From Aegilops tauschii subsp. strangulata (lineage: Eukaryota > Streptophyta > Magnoliopsida > Poales > Poaceae), in contig NC_053035.3 in NCBI RefSeq assembly GCF_002575655.3, positions 380,037,792-380,101,791 of the forward strand: DNA of 64,000 bases. Direction: 5' to 3'. Below the pieces are notes generated by a model. It worked only from the letters and a program-made list of their open reading frames with translations, was not told where the DNA came from and searched no databases. Positions 42,979 to 54,599 of the stretch are shown here, piece by piece (the stretch's first letter is position 1; each line of letters begins with the position of its first letter). The translations under genes were made by a program, and so were the position numbers.

Positions 42979-44492
42979 TCACTGGCTTCCCTTGGTAACA
43001 GCCTGTGCTTCTACCCCTTCGCCACCAAAAGCAACAGCAGTAACCATACAGAAAGCTGCCAACTTGACAACTCCATTGACCACACCGTCAGCCGCACGTC
43101 CGATGGATTTCAAGCGCCTGCAGGTAGAACGAGGTAGGTCAAATGAGAATATATGTACCAACTCCTGTCAAACAAACAAACAAACAGGAAATTAAGGAAG
43201 AAATATATCAAGTTTGATCCTCTACGTACAACATAAACTCATCTGGCTGTTCCTTCTCCAACTTATCTAACGTTGCACCCAGCTTCGCCCTCGTCAGCTT
43301 CAACTTAGCTTCCACTTCAGACGGCTCCAGTTCCTTCTGGATCTTGCCAGCATGCTGGATTTATACACACTTTGCATCATCAATCATTAAGTACAAGCGC
43401 TGACTGTGGCTGGTAAATAATTAAGAAGGATAATGTCTTGTCTGTCAGTTAAGAAAGCATGGTGCATGTGTAGCTACTAGTCACGGAATCACACTTGCCC
43501 GATTTGGACAAATGATGTCACAGAGTATTTGAATGTTAGATACATCCATTTGAGCGACAAGTAATAACGGAGTATTTGCTAAAGGGGTGAGTAAAAAGTC
43601 ATGCTCAGATCAACCAGGAAAATAAGGTTGCTTAATGATATGATTCCAATGTAGTCCTGTTGCTAGTTCGTCAGGTGTCAGGTTAGACAAGTATGACCAT
43701 GATAAGCAAGTAATTTTGCTCATTTTTTATGGTAGGTAATACAAGAGACGCATGTGTGTTGCTGTTTCAATTGCACATAATTCAATTATCGCAGGCTACA
43801 TCGATCCTTGATGTCATGAGAAACACAAATCATGTTGGGCTAGTGGATCAATCGGCAGTGTGTGCGTGTGTGCTTTGGAAACAAACTATTGACTAGTACG
43901 GAAATATAAGATCGTTTATATCACTAATATAGTGATCTAAACGATCTTATACTCCGTATTTCTTTACAGAGGGAGTACTAACTAGTAAGTGCAGCAAGAA
44001 GAAGAGGAGATGGTTCAAGATATCAAAACATCAGCAACACAACATCAATCGATCTTATGCGTAAAAATTCATGATCAGATCAACCGATAAGGTTGCCTAA
44101 TGATATGATTAGCATGCAGTACCTCCTGTTGCTACAAGCAGCACTAGGTCAGGATGTATAGGTTCAGGTCAGGTTAAAACAAGTACCGGTATACATGATG
44201 ACGCTAAGTAAGTAACTTTGCTCTTGTTTCTAGTAGTAGCCAATACAAGAGACACACGCATGCTGCTGTTTCGATTGCAAAGAATTCGATTATGGCTGGC
44301 TACATCGTCGATGACGTGAGATAGATCATGTGGAAAATATGCAAATTTTGGTTCAGATACCTTGGTGGAGAGCTGGCGGGAGCGCATGAACCTGCTTGGC
44401 ACGAGCGGGCGTCCCTCCTCCGCGACCGCCGCCTGCGTTCGCTGGAGCAGTGAGCCACCGAAGCTCCTCGCCGCGCACCGAACCGCCGCCAT
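42979..44492 (-). CDS. Small predicted mitochondrial membrane protein, three coding exons
   Basis: Minus-strand exons 44361-44492, 43233-43354 and 42979-43117 join in frame to 130 residues. Exon 1 (44 codons) is Arg/Ala/Ser-rich without acidic residues near the start and ends RSRQLSTK, a typical mitochondrial presequence. Exon 2 is a charged helix (KIQKELEPSEVEAKLKLTRA through TLDKLEKEQPDEF). Exon 3 has a 20-residue hydrophobic segment (VVKLAAFCMVTAVAFGG) and a short polar tail. The exon 2 donor is taken as AT|GTTGTA because it alone keeps exon 3 in frame. A 5' UTR intron (44503-44666, GT-AG) precedes the ATG. The only apparently intact host gene in the window; exact family not recognised. 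Confidence 0.7.
43897..43977. mobile_element. Stowaway-like MITE in intron 1
   Basis: About 77 bp between TA dinucleotides; the right end is CTCCCTCTGTAAAGAAATACG on the minus strand, typical of Stowaway/Mariner MITEs. The centre is a palindrome (AAGATCGTTTATATCAC... / ...GTGATCTAAACGATCTT). The left end is degenerate. Confidence 0.7.
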
Positions 44493-44502
44493 CGTCGCCG
44501 TC

Positions 44503-44666
44503 CTGCGAACAATTGGTTAGGCATTAGGATAAAAAGTCCGTCACGAATCACCACCGCCGGCCGCTACCACCGCCGGCATTAGGATAAAAAGTCCGTCACG
44601 CACACACACACAAAACCATCGATTGGATTGCAGACTGGAAATTTCGGTGGGATTTGGTGAGCGTAC
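44503..44666 (-). other. 5' UTR intron of the mitochondrial-protein gene
   Basis: Minus-strand donor CGCAAG|GTACGC and acceptor TTCGCAG|GACGGCGACG, ten bases before the ATG. Confidence 0.6.
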
Positions 44667-44797
44667 CTTGCGGATCTGGGCGTTCCTTATTCCTCGCGCG
44701 GTTAGGGTTCGTCGTTCGCCTCCACCGAGAAGAAGGGGAAAGTGGGTGGGGAGAGCGGTTTCTTGCGCTGTACGGGAGGTGCGGTGCGGTGCGCCAA

Positions 44798-44870
44798 CTT
44801 ATAATCTTGCGAGCAGGCCCGGCCCAGTGCATCTCTTGATCTTGGAGAGTTCTTTTTCAGCCCAACTGTG
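44798..44870 (-). promoter_or_regulatory. Promoter with TATA-like box and two site II elements
   Basis: On the minus strand, TGGGCT (44859-44864) and TGGGCC (44821-44826) lie upstream of ATTATAAG (44798-44805). Site II (TGGGCY) elements are typical of plant genes for mitochondrial and ribosomal proteins, which fits the presequence. Confidence 0.55.
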
Positions 44871-44910
44871 AAGATTTCGGTAGGTTCCTTTTTTTCCGAA
44901 AATCCATCTC

Positions 44911-45293
44911 TGCACCCGAGCTCATCTGCGTGCTGACGGAAAAAAATTCAAAACAAATACTTAAAAAATTCAAAAAATTCCAAAAAACAAATGGTGAGGT
45001 ATACAATTTGATGTGTGAGGTCCGCTTCAATTTTTAAATCATTTGGACATCTGAGGAGCTCTCAGCAAAAAAGACAAATTGAGGGTCTGTGAAAAAGTTT
45101 ACTGTTCATGTACTATTTTGGCCCGATTTGTCTTTTTTTCTGAGAGCTGCTCATATATCCAAATGAGTTGAAATTTGGAGCGGGCCTCACGCATCAAATT
45201 TTCTAACGCACAATAAATATTTGGAATTTTTTGAATTTGTTTTGAATTTTTTACGAATTTTTTTCTAACCAGATGCGGATGAGCCTGGGCACC
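44911..45293. mobile_element. Long inverted-repeat element (383 bp)
   Basis: Arms of about 160-170 bp: TGCACCCGAGCTCATCTGCG at the left pairs with GCGGATGAGCCTGGGCACC-type sequence at the right, continuing through AATTCAAAACAAAT..., GGTCCGCTTCAA/... and AAAAAAGACAAAT. A short loop at about 45080-45115 separates the arms. It is a foldback/MITE-type element; no coding capacity and no clear TSD. Confidence 0.7.
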
Positions 45294-45417
45294 GAAACGC
45301 CCTACTCTCTTTTTTCTTTCTTCTTTCAACTCTTTTTCCCTCTTTTTCCCCCTTTGGCGGAACTATATTTTGGAAAGACACACATAGGCATCTACTACTT
45401 AGCATTGAAATAATTAC

Positions 45418-47265
45418 ATGAGCACACAACTATTCAATCATTTAAGTGAAAACCATGGCCGGTATGGCCGAGACAAAGCGGCTAATCATGCCGCACACAA
45501 GTCAGCGCACGATTTACGTGAGCACCTGGACAAAAAAGCCGGTATGGCCAGGTCCATCTATGGATCTAGGAAGCGTGCTCCGGCACAGGATCATGGCCGC
45601 CCAAACGATTATACTGATCGAATAACAGCTCAGAATCAAAACCGAACACTACAACCGTCAGAAGCATGTCATGACATATCCAAATACAGGGGTGCTGCGC
45701 ACCCCCTGTGCTTCACCGATGAGGTGCTGAATCATGAATTTCCAAAGGGATTTAAACTCGTAAACATAGAAGCATACGACGGAATGACAGACCCTGGGGT
45801 CTGGATTGAGGACTTTATTCTTCACATCCACATGGCTCGCGGAGATGATCTCCACGCCATTAAATATCTGCCCCTCAAGTTGAAAGGCCCAGCTTGGCAC
45901 TGGTTGAAAAGCCTCCCCGAAAACTCAATTGGAAGTTGGGAAGAACTTGAGGATGCTTTCAGGGCTAATTTTCAAGGGACCTATGTCCGACCTCCGGATG
46001 CAGACGATCTAAGTCACATAATTCGACTACCCGGAGAGTCAGCGCGAAAGCTTTGGAACAGATTTCTCACTAAGAAGAATCAAATCGTCGACTGCCCGGA
46101 CGCCGAAGCCTTAGCGGCTTTCAAGCATAGTGTCCGGGATGAATGGCTCGCTAGACATCTCGGCCAGGAAAAGTCAAGGACAATGGCAGCCATCACAAGC
46201 CTTATGACCCGCTTTTGCGCGGGCGAGGACAGTTGGTTGGCCCGCAGTGGTACCAACGACCCAGGCACATCCGAAGTCAGGGACGAAAATGGAAAGCCAC
46301 GATGCAATAAAAATAAGCGTCAAAATAATGAGGACAACCCAGACAACACGGCGGTCAACGCCGGATTCACGGGCTCTCGACCCGGTCAACGGAAAAAGCC
46401 ATTCAAAGGCAGCAGAGATGGACCATCCAGACTAAACAAGATTCTAGACAAATTATGTTAGATTCATGGCACCCCCGAAAAACCTGCAAATCACACCAAC
46501 AGAGAATGTTGGGTCTTCAAGCAGGCCGGCAAACTAAACGCCGAACACAAGGGGAGGGAGACGCCAAGTGAAGACGAGGATGAGCCTCGCCAGCCGAACA
46601 CTGGGGGACAGAAAAAATTTCCACCAGAGGTCAAAACAGTGAACATGATTTACGCAACTCACAAACCAAAGAGGAGGCGCAATCGCGCACTCCGAGACAT
46701 ATACGCTGTAGAGCCCGTCGCCCCAAAATTCAACCCATGGTCGGCCTGCCCGATCTCTTTCGATCGCAGGGATCATCCGACTAGTATCCGGCATGGAGGT
46801 TCGGCTGCCTTGGTACTCGATTCAATAATTAACGGATACCATCTGACCCGAGTCCTTATGGACGGTAGCAGTAGTCTCAATCTAATATATCAGGACACTG
46901 TCCGCAAAATGGGGATATACCCATCAAGAATTAGCCAAAGCAGTACTACCTTTAAAGGAGTAATACCAGGCGTAGAGGCCTGCTGTACGGGCTCTCTAAC
47001 ATTAGAGGTTGTATTCGGTTCTCCCGACAACTTTCGAAGCGAAGAACTAATCTTCGACATCGCTCCATTCCGAAGCGGCTACCATGCACTACTCGGAAGA
47101 ACGGCCTTCGCTCGTTTTAATGCAGTTCCGCATTACGCTTATCTTAAACTCAAGATGCCCGGTCCACGTGGCGTCATCTCAATTAGCGGAAATACAGAGC
47201 GTTCTCTGCGTGCAGAAGAATATGCGGCGGCTCTAATAGCCGAACCAACTCCCCAACCCGAATAA
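45418..47265 (+). pseudogene. Truncated Ty3/gypsy gag-protease ORF with one stop
   Basis: One frame of 616 codons broken only by TAG at 46459-46461. Gag domain at residues about 110-290 (AYDGMTDPGVWIEDFILHI, LPLKLKGPAWHWLKSLPE, FRANFQGTYVRPPDADDL). After the stop a linker with a poor zinc knuckle is followed by the protease (VLMDGSSSLNLIYQDTVRKMG). The active site reads D-G-S rather than D-G-G as expected for this group. It resembles the Tat/Retand type gypsy lineage, not gypsy A. The frame ends at 47263-47265 and RT is absent; no LTR or PBS was found upstream, so both ends are truncated. CAG-to-TAG explains the stop. Confidence 0.8.
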
Positions 47266-47750
47266 ATGATCGGTCGTCAAGACCACGGACGCGGCTAGAC
47301 GTGCCCGGCGCACCACTAGTTGTAGCAGCCCAGATAAACCTGAGCTTGGTTGGCGGACACGCCCCCACATGTGGTGCTAGGGGCTGCCCGCACGTAAAAG
47401 GGTCCATAGTTCGGCTCGAACCTATTCATACACACTAGATTGAATTCTAATGGTTCACTAAGAATAACCAACTTTTTGCACGAAGTATTTCAGCTGGGTT
47501 TTTCTTTTTTACAGATGATCATCGTGCTACACCCTTCCAGGATACGGCACAACGGAGACAAAGGCGCAGACGTGCAGCAGGGTCCCGCTCAAAGGTTTCT
47601 TTTTAGATTAAGACCCTGCGTAAACCTTTTTTAATGTCTCTTGTTGCTTCAAATCCTCTGGGCACTTAACACAACCGAGAGGGATACTGGCGTTATTGGC
47701 ATTTTGTCACGCCAGATTCATGCATGTACCTGGAAATTTAGGGCTCATTA
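47266..47750 (+). other. Remnant downstream of the gag-protease, up to CACTA-3
   Basis: Non-coding; probably part of the same truncated gypsy element. It ends exactly where CACTA-3 begins. Confidence 0.45.
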
Positions 47751-48330
47751 CACTACAAAAAAGACACATCCGTGACATTTTGGGCCAAACGAATTTTTTT
47801 CTATCATACATATGACACTTCTATGACGATAATTGTGACAAAACCCGGTATCATCATACATGTGGTGGGCTCCTACTTCTATGACAAAAAATCATGACAG
47901 AAAATGGGCTTTTCGTCCTGGGCGGGCCGGACGCAGCTGCATGACATTCTTTGGGCCGTCCATGACGGAAAAAACCATGGTAGAAGCGAGGGCGAGGAAA
48001 ATTTCGGGGAGTTCCCAGTTACGGTGGGAGGTCGGGGGCCGAGCGATGCGCGTTTCTCTCGTACACATACGCGCGTGTGTGCGAGGCGTTGGCTCTAACT
48101 GAACCCGAGCGAGGCATTGGGCTCTAACTGAACCCGAGCGATTGCACTGCAGGCTACGCGTTACTGAACCCGAGCGATCGATCGATGGCTGTTAACTGAA
48201 CCCGATCGAGCGATTCCTTCGCTACTGCTGCTAACTGAAGCCGATCGATGCTGCCTCTGGGATGAACAGTGAGCGTTGGGGGGGGGGGGGGGTTGGATGA
48301 ACAGTGAGCGGTGGCGTTGCCTCTGGATGA

Positions 48331-48893
48331 ACAGGACCCCGTAGTGTGGTGGAGGGCTGGATGAACAGTAGACGGTGGAGGGGTGCCCGTGGAGGGGTGG
48401 TTGAACAGGACCCCGTGGTGTAGAGGGCTGGATGAACAGTAGACGGTGGAGGGGTGTCCGTGGAGGGGTGGTTGAACAGGACCCCGTGGTGTGGAGGGCT
48501 GGATCAACAGTAGACGGTGGATGGGTGGTTGAACAGTAGCCGGTGGAGTAGCGCGCGGTGGAGGCTGGATGAACAGGAGCCCATGGAGGCTGGAGGAGGT
48601 CGACGGTAGCCCGTGGAGGCTGGAGGAGATCGACGGTGGAGATGAACAATATCCCATGGAGTCCCATTTTGCGGTACGCCACACCCCTCCCGATGAACAG
48701 GACCCCCGTTTCGACCGTAGGAGGTCCGTTTCGTCCGTTTTGCGGTACGCCACACCACTCCCGATCAACAGGACTCTCGTTTCGACCGTAGGAGGTCCGT
48801 TTCCTCCGTTTTGCGGTACGCCACACCTCTCCCGATCAACAGGACCCCCGTTTTGACCGTAGGAGGTCCGTTTCCTCCGTTCTGCGGTACGCC
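48331..48893. repeat. CACTA-3 tandem repeats of about 71 bp (two types)
   Basis: First type: ACAGGACCCC at 48331, 48405 and 48476 (periods 74 and 71). Second type: GCGGTACGCC at 48671, 48742, 48813 and 48884 (period exactly 71). A run of 15 G lies just upstream at 48278-48292. Together they create long minus-strand ORFs that are not genes. Confidence 0.88.
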
Positions 48894-49345
48894 AGGCCTC
48901 GTTTCCATCGCCTGTTCCGTCCAAGCCCTCCCGATGAACACGACCACGTATTCCGTTCCGACCCAGCCGGTTGGCTCCCACGCGTTCCGTTGCCTCCCGA
49001 TGAACACGACGCATTCCGTTGCCTCCCCATGAACACGATGCATTCCGTTGCCTCCCCATGAACACGACGACGACGCTGTTTCTCCGTTCCGACCCAGCCG
49101 TGTACATGAGCCCTGGCCGTACGTATGCGCGAGTAGGCGTTCGAGACCCCGCCCGTATGTACACATACGTGGCCGTATTTTCTTTCTTGCACCCTGGCCG
49201 CTGTACATATGTGTACATGCTACGTGCACGCCTCTACTACGACACGTACGCGCCTCTACTAGAACACGTGCACGCCTCTACATCCACCAGTATATATGTA
49301 CGTACACGTTCGCGACCAGAATGACAACGCTACGTACACTTCGAC

Positions 49346-52300
49346 CAGGTGGGTCCCGACTGTCAGGCACTTCCTTGCCTGCGAAGATGTAGCTGGTGGG
49401 TCCCAGCAGTCAGGGGACGAATCATTTTTTTGCCCGAACGCACTTCCTTGCGTGCGAAGATGTAGCTGGTGGGTCCCAGCAGTCAGGGGGAAATGTTTTT
49501 TTTCACGAAATACAGTGGCCCGTCCGGTGGGTCCCAGCTGTCAGGTGGAGGAATCATTATTTTCCGCGTAATAAGGAGGCACTTCCTTGCTGCGGCCGTG
49601 GACCCAGCTGTCAGCCTCTCCACGTACAGTCCATGTCCGATGGAAGTCGTTCCTTGACCACGTTGACCACGCCGCGCCGAGAGCACCAGGGCGGTGGACG
49701 ACGGTGAGGCCTAGGAAGGGGACGACGGGGAGCCGGGGAAGACGCGGCAGTGGAAGCCCGAGCGGAGAGGAGTACGAGGGTTCACTGGTTCGGCTGTGTG
49801 TGAGGCTGCCGTCGCCGCAGGGCCTGGCCAGCGGTGGGAATAGTAGGGGGCGGTGAGGCCTCCGCGACAGCACAGCCGGCCACGGGAGGCAGGAGCATGC
49901 GGCACGACAGGCGCTGCTTTGGGCGGCTGGAGCAAGAAGACCAGAGGTTGAAGAAGCACTACGGCCGTTCGATGGACATCGTACGATCACTGGGGCTAGA
50001 ATAGTTCATATTGACTAAAGTTGACAAAGGCCCCCGTCCCAGTCAACTTAGTTAGCCCACAAGTCAGCCTCCCACCATGGTGGGTCCCAGCTAGCAGGGG
50101 GAGTATTCATTTTTTTGTGCGTAATAAGGAGGCACTTCCTTGCGTGCGAAGATATAGCTGGTGGGTCCGAGCTGTCAGCGGCGATAACATTTTTTTCGCG
50201 AAATACAGAGGCCCTTTCGGTGGGTCCCTGATGTCAGGTGGAGGAATCGTTATTTTGCGCGTAATAAGGAGGCATTTCCTTGCGTGCGGCCGTGGACCCA
50301 GCTGTCGGCCTCTCCACGTACAGTCCACTTCAGATGCATGTCGGTCGTTGACCACGTTGACCAGGCCGCGCCGAGAGCACCAGGGCGGTGGACGACGGCG
50401 AGGCCTAGGAAGGGAACGACATGGAGGCAGGGAAGACTCGGTAGTTGTTTCCCACGCGGAGGGGGGGTACGACTGTACAAGGGTTTACTGGTTCGTCTGC
50501 CGTCGCCGGAGAATAACAGCAGGTGTGGGTGAGTAGAGGGATGGCTAGGCCAGCGATGGGAGTACGGTGGGGCGGTGAGGCCTGCGCGGCAGCAGAGCCG
50601 GCCGCAGGGAGGAGGGAGCAGGCAGTCCCGCCGGCGCTTGTTTGAGCGGCTAGAGCAGGAAGAGCAGAGATTGAAGAAGCACGACGGCCGTTGGATGGCC
50701 ATCCAACAGTCACTGCTTGTGCGTCAACCTTTTTTTAGGAAAGCCTCAAATCTGTGGAAAACAACATACAACCCATCTTCCATTATTTCTAATAATTTAC
50801 AACCCATTTGCTAATTATTAAGGTTTTTTGGAGCCCATATTCTTTTTGTTAGCATTACAGCCCATATTGTGGCCACGGTTAAAAAATTATACGAAATTTT
50901 GCATATTTCGGTGCGGTCCGAACTGTTTTTAATCCCGAAATTTTGACTCACATTCAAACCGATTTTAAAAATAAATGTATATCAATATAAAATCCAACAA
51001 ATTCTCCACACATAAAAATTAATGTAATTTAAAATCTTGAAATAAAAAAAGATATTTGAAACTAATTGCCGGTTTGATGTGTTTTAAAAATGTACATCCC
51101 ATTTCTCATTACTGATGGGCCATTTTCTTGGCCAGCCGAATGAAAGCTCTCCTCGTCTTGAAAGATTTGCAGCCCAACAGGCCTGACAAAGCGACTTACT
51201 TGGCAAATCACAAAAAAACTTGGCTGTGGCCGTGGACCCAGCTGTCAGCCTCTTCACGTACAGTACTCTTCCGATGGAAGTCGTTCCTTGACCACGTTGA
51301 CCACGCCGCGCGGAGAGCACCACGGCGGTGGATGATGGCGAGGCCTAGGAAGGGGACGACGCGGAGCCGGGGAAGACGCGGCAGTGGAAGCCCGCGCGGA
51401 GAGGAGTACGAGGGTTCACTGGTTCGGCTGCGGTGTGAGGCTGCCGTCGCCGCAGGGCCTGGCCAGCGGTGGGAATAGTAGGGGGCGGTGAGGACTCCGC
51501 AGCAGCACAGCCGGCCACGGAAGGCAGGAGCATACGGCACGACCGGCGCTGCTTTGGGCGGCTGGAGTAAGAAGACCAGAGGTTGAAGAAGCACTACGGC
51601 CGTTGGATGGACATCGTACGGTCACTGGAGCTAGAATCGTTCATATTGACTAAGTTGACAAAGCCCTCCGTCCCCGTCAACTTAGTAGGCCCACAAGTCA
51701 GCCTCCCACCATGGTGGGTCCCAGCTAGCAGGGGGAGTATTCATTTTTCTGTGCGTAATAAGGAGGCACTTCCAGTGGGTCCGAGCTGACAACGGGGGGA
51801 ACGTTTTTTTCACAAAATACGGTGGTCCGTCCGGTGGGTCCCAGCAGTCAGGGGCAAATGTTTTTTTTGCGAAATACGGTGGCCCGTCCGGTGGGTCCCA
51901 GCAGTCAGGGGGAAACATTGTTTCCGCGAAATACTGGTGGCCTGTCCGGTGGGTCCCTGCTGTCAGGTGGAGGAATAATTATTTTGCCCGTAATAAGGAG
52001 GCACTTCCTTGCGGCTGCCGTGGACCCAGCTGTCAGCCTCTCCACATACAGTACTCTTCCGATGGAAGTCGGTCGTTGACCACATTGACCACGCCGCGCC
52101 GAGAGCACCACGGCGGTGGACGACGGCGAGGCCTAAAAAGGGGACGACGCGGAGCCGGGGAAGACGCGGCAGTGGATGCCCACGCGGAGAGGAGTACGAG
52201 GGTTCACTGGTTCGGCTGCGGTGTGAGGCTGCCGGCGCCGCAGAATAACAGGGGGAGTGGGTGAGTGGAGGGATGGCCTGGCCAGCGGTGGGAGTAGTAT

Positions 52301-53045
52301 GGGGACAGTGAGGCCTCCGCGGCAGCACAGCCGGCCACGGGAGGCAGGAGCATGCGGCACGACCGGCGCTGCTTTGGGCGGCTGGGGCAAGAAGACCAGA
52401 GGTTGAAGAAGCACTACGACCGTTGGATGGACATCGTTGACCACGCCGCGCCGAGAGCACCAGGGCGGTGGACGATGGCGAGGCCTACGAAGGGAATGAC
52501 ACGGAGCCGGGGAAGACACGGCAGTGGCTGCCCACGCGGTGGAGAGTACGAGGGTTGACTGGTTCGGCTGCCGTCGCCGGAAAATAACAGGAGGTGTGGG
52601 TGAGTAGAGGGATAGACAGGCCAGGGATGCGAGTATGATGGGGCCGTGAGGCCTGCCCGGCAGCACTGCCGGCCACGGGAGGCGGGAGCAGGCGGTTCCG
52701 ACGGCGCTGGTTTGGGCGGCTGGGGCAGGAAGATCAGAGACTGAAGAAGCACGATTGCCGTTAGATTGACATCTAACGGTCTGACGCTGGTAGAGTCGAT
52801 TGTTGACTAAGTTTCTTTTTTGAGAAACCTTGTGTACGCATGCACTTAGTAGACCCACAAGTCAGCCTCCAAATCTCTGGCAGACAACAGAAAGCTCATT
52901 TGCTATTTTTTATAATTTGCAGCCCATTTGCTAATTCTTAAGTAATTTATTACAGCCCATTTTCTGCCCAGGACCACGGTCAAAAAGTTCAACTTTATTT
53001 TGCATATTTTGGTGGAGTCCAAACTGTTGTAATCCCGAAATGATA
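49346..53045. repeat. CACTA-3 array of diverged 0.7-0.9 kb units
   Basis: The landmark GTGGACCCAGCTGTC begins at about 49598, 50292, 51232 and 52020 (spacings 694, 940 and 788), with a partial unit at about 52437. Each unit carries GACCACGTTGACC, GAGAGCACCASGGCGGTGGA and GCAGTGGAAGCCC-like blocks, and short GGTGGGTCCCAGC copies fill the spacers. AT-rich spacers with CCCATTTGCTAATT occur at about 50800 and 52925. Confidence 0.85.
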
Positions 53046-53842
53046 AACATTTTTTAAGAACTTATTGATTTGCCAAAAAAATCGTTTTGTTTTTGTAAGC
53101 AAATAAGACATGGGACAATTGAGTTGGTTTAAGGGAAAACCAGTGGTAAAAAAATCAGCGCTGGGTGGGAAAAAACAACAAAAATAAGGATTTAAATATG
53201 AAAAGGGAATTTTATGTGTTTTCAATATAATGATACGTGTATATGAACTAGTAAAACTATAGGTAGAGATTAGAAAACGGATGTAGGACATGCGTTTCAA
53301 GAGGAAAATAGAACTGGGCTGTGTGTTTGATTCAGTAAAAAAAACTGCCTGCGGATGTTGTAAGACAAAATATAACTAATGCTGGCGGGCCAGAGGCCAG
53401 TAGATACCTGCTGGATCTTTGTGCCCCGTTGTCGTCATGGGCTGGGCTTGTTAAAAACAAAACCAACCCTGGGCAGTCTACAGCCCAGTTGAAACTTGCT
53501 CGACCTGAAAAAACAATACACGTGCTCAATAAACGAGAGAATTCTGCAAGTACAGACTGATAACTGGGATGCAGCACGGATATTGTTTTTTTATCGTGAT
53601 AATAAGTGCATGCACTTGTTTCGAAAAAATTGGAGAAGTGGGAATTCGAACGGCGGGTGCTTATGCTACCCATCAAATAAAAATCAGGTGCCTGAAAATT
53701 CGTTTCGAAACAAATGATTCAGCTTTATATCCACGTCAACCCTCGACATGATGGTTGGAAGCAAATGCAAGTTCATACCAAAAGATCGCTAACAACAATA
53801 CCAACTTGCGGACGACAAGGTAGTACAACTACCAATATCAAA
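53046..53842. other. Low-complexity boundary region between CACTA-3 and the NAC pseudogene
   Basis: No gene recognised. Contains a few GGGCTGGGC/CAGCCCAG motifs (about 53440-53490) that could be CACTA subterminal sequence. The boundary between transposon and host DNA is not resolved. Confidence 0.4.
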
Positions 53843-54589
53843 CTAACTTACAATCTTTTTAATCCTGGTCCTAGTGTTCGTCTGGTAGAAAATCTTGCAG
53901 AGGACCAGCTCCCGCTCCTTCTCTTGCTCTAGGTCCCTGAGGTGGTACTGGTGCATCACCCGGTTGGTCCTCTGCTGGTCGAAGTTCTTGTTGGTGTCCA
54001 GCACCAGAACCTTTTTTGCTGCCCGTCTTGCCGGCCGTTGACCATCACCGGCAAGGTATTGCCGGTCTTGTGCCACATCGCGTGCATGCCGCACTCCGAC
54101 TGTATCTTGCGACGCGTCCACGTGCCCCTTTTGAACGCCCTGGAATTGCACTGGAAGAAATGCTTCCTTAGGCCACTCAGTGTGATACCTGCAGTATTGT
54201 GGAATACAGGTTTTAGTGTACCTAGTTGGCATTTTCATAACATCTTTGGCATGTTGCAGTCACTTGTTTCACTTTTTATTAACTGTCAAATTGTAATTTC
54301 TTCACCAGGTCTGTGTCTAAAAAGAAAAATAGAGCTATAAACAAAGGAATATTTTTGTGCAAGTAGACGGCCGATCGGTGTCTTACCTGGAAGTTTCTCA
54401 GGTTGGGTGTAGCATATGCCGTGCTCGCTGTCGATGGTTGGTATGAACAAATCGATGAGAGACTGAAATCTCGCGCTGTCAGCACTCACTTTGGCCTCAA
54501 GGTGCTCGATCAGCTCCTGATCTGTGGGATCAAACTTGACACCAGCCGGCAGCACCGGCCAATCCTTCTTCGACTTGCATCGGTAATTC
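53843..54589 (-). pseudogene. NAC-domain transcription factor fragment, frameshifted
   Basis: Minus-strand exon 54387-54589 encodes NAC subdomains A and B ([34 protein letters not shown]) and exon 53843-54188 encodes C to E (SGLRKHFFQCNS, RRKIQSECGMHAMWHKTG, NRVMHQYHL). The intron (54189-54386) is GT-AG and joins in phase. At 54011-54022, in NGRQDG|KKVLVLDTN, two extra bases shift the frame. The acceptor before 54589 implies an upstream exon that was not found, and there is no C-terminal activation region, although GTAAGT at the end could be a donor. NAC proteins are plant DNA-binding regulators; this variant resembles the NAC73/NAC75 (SND2-like) group by memory of motifs. Unlikely to be functional. 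Confidence 0.8.
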
Positions 54590-54599
54590 CTGTTATATG

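Larger units (their letters stand above)
47751..53740. mobile_element. CACTA-3, left end and repeat-rich body; right limit uncertain
   Basis: Starts CACTACAAAAAAGACACATCC, preceded by TTA, and continues with several copies of CTATGACA-type motifs in both orientations (47800-47990). Then come 71-bp tandem repeats and a long array of GGTGGGTCCCAGCTGTCAGG units. The end given is where array-like sequence fades; no TAGTG terminus followed by TTA was found, so the right end may be deleted. No transposase is visible; the many ORFs here are GC-rich artefacts. Confidence 0.6.

Noticed and set aside
48154..49229. Minus-strand ORFs of 154 to 354 codons
   Set aside because: Arise from 71-bp tandem repeats with GC-rich sequence; translations are repetitive and lack domains.
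49296..52858. Many ORFs of 60-240 codons on both strands
   Set aside because: All repeat with the CACTA-3 units and are present in several frames at once.
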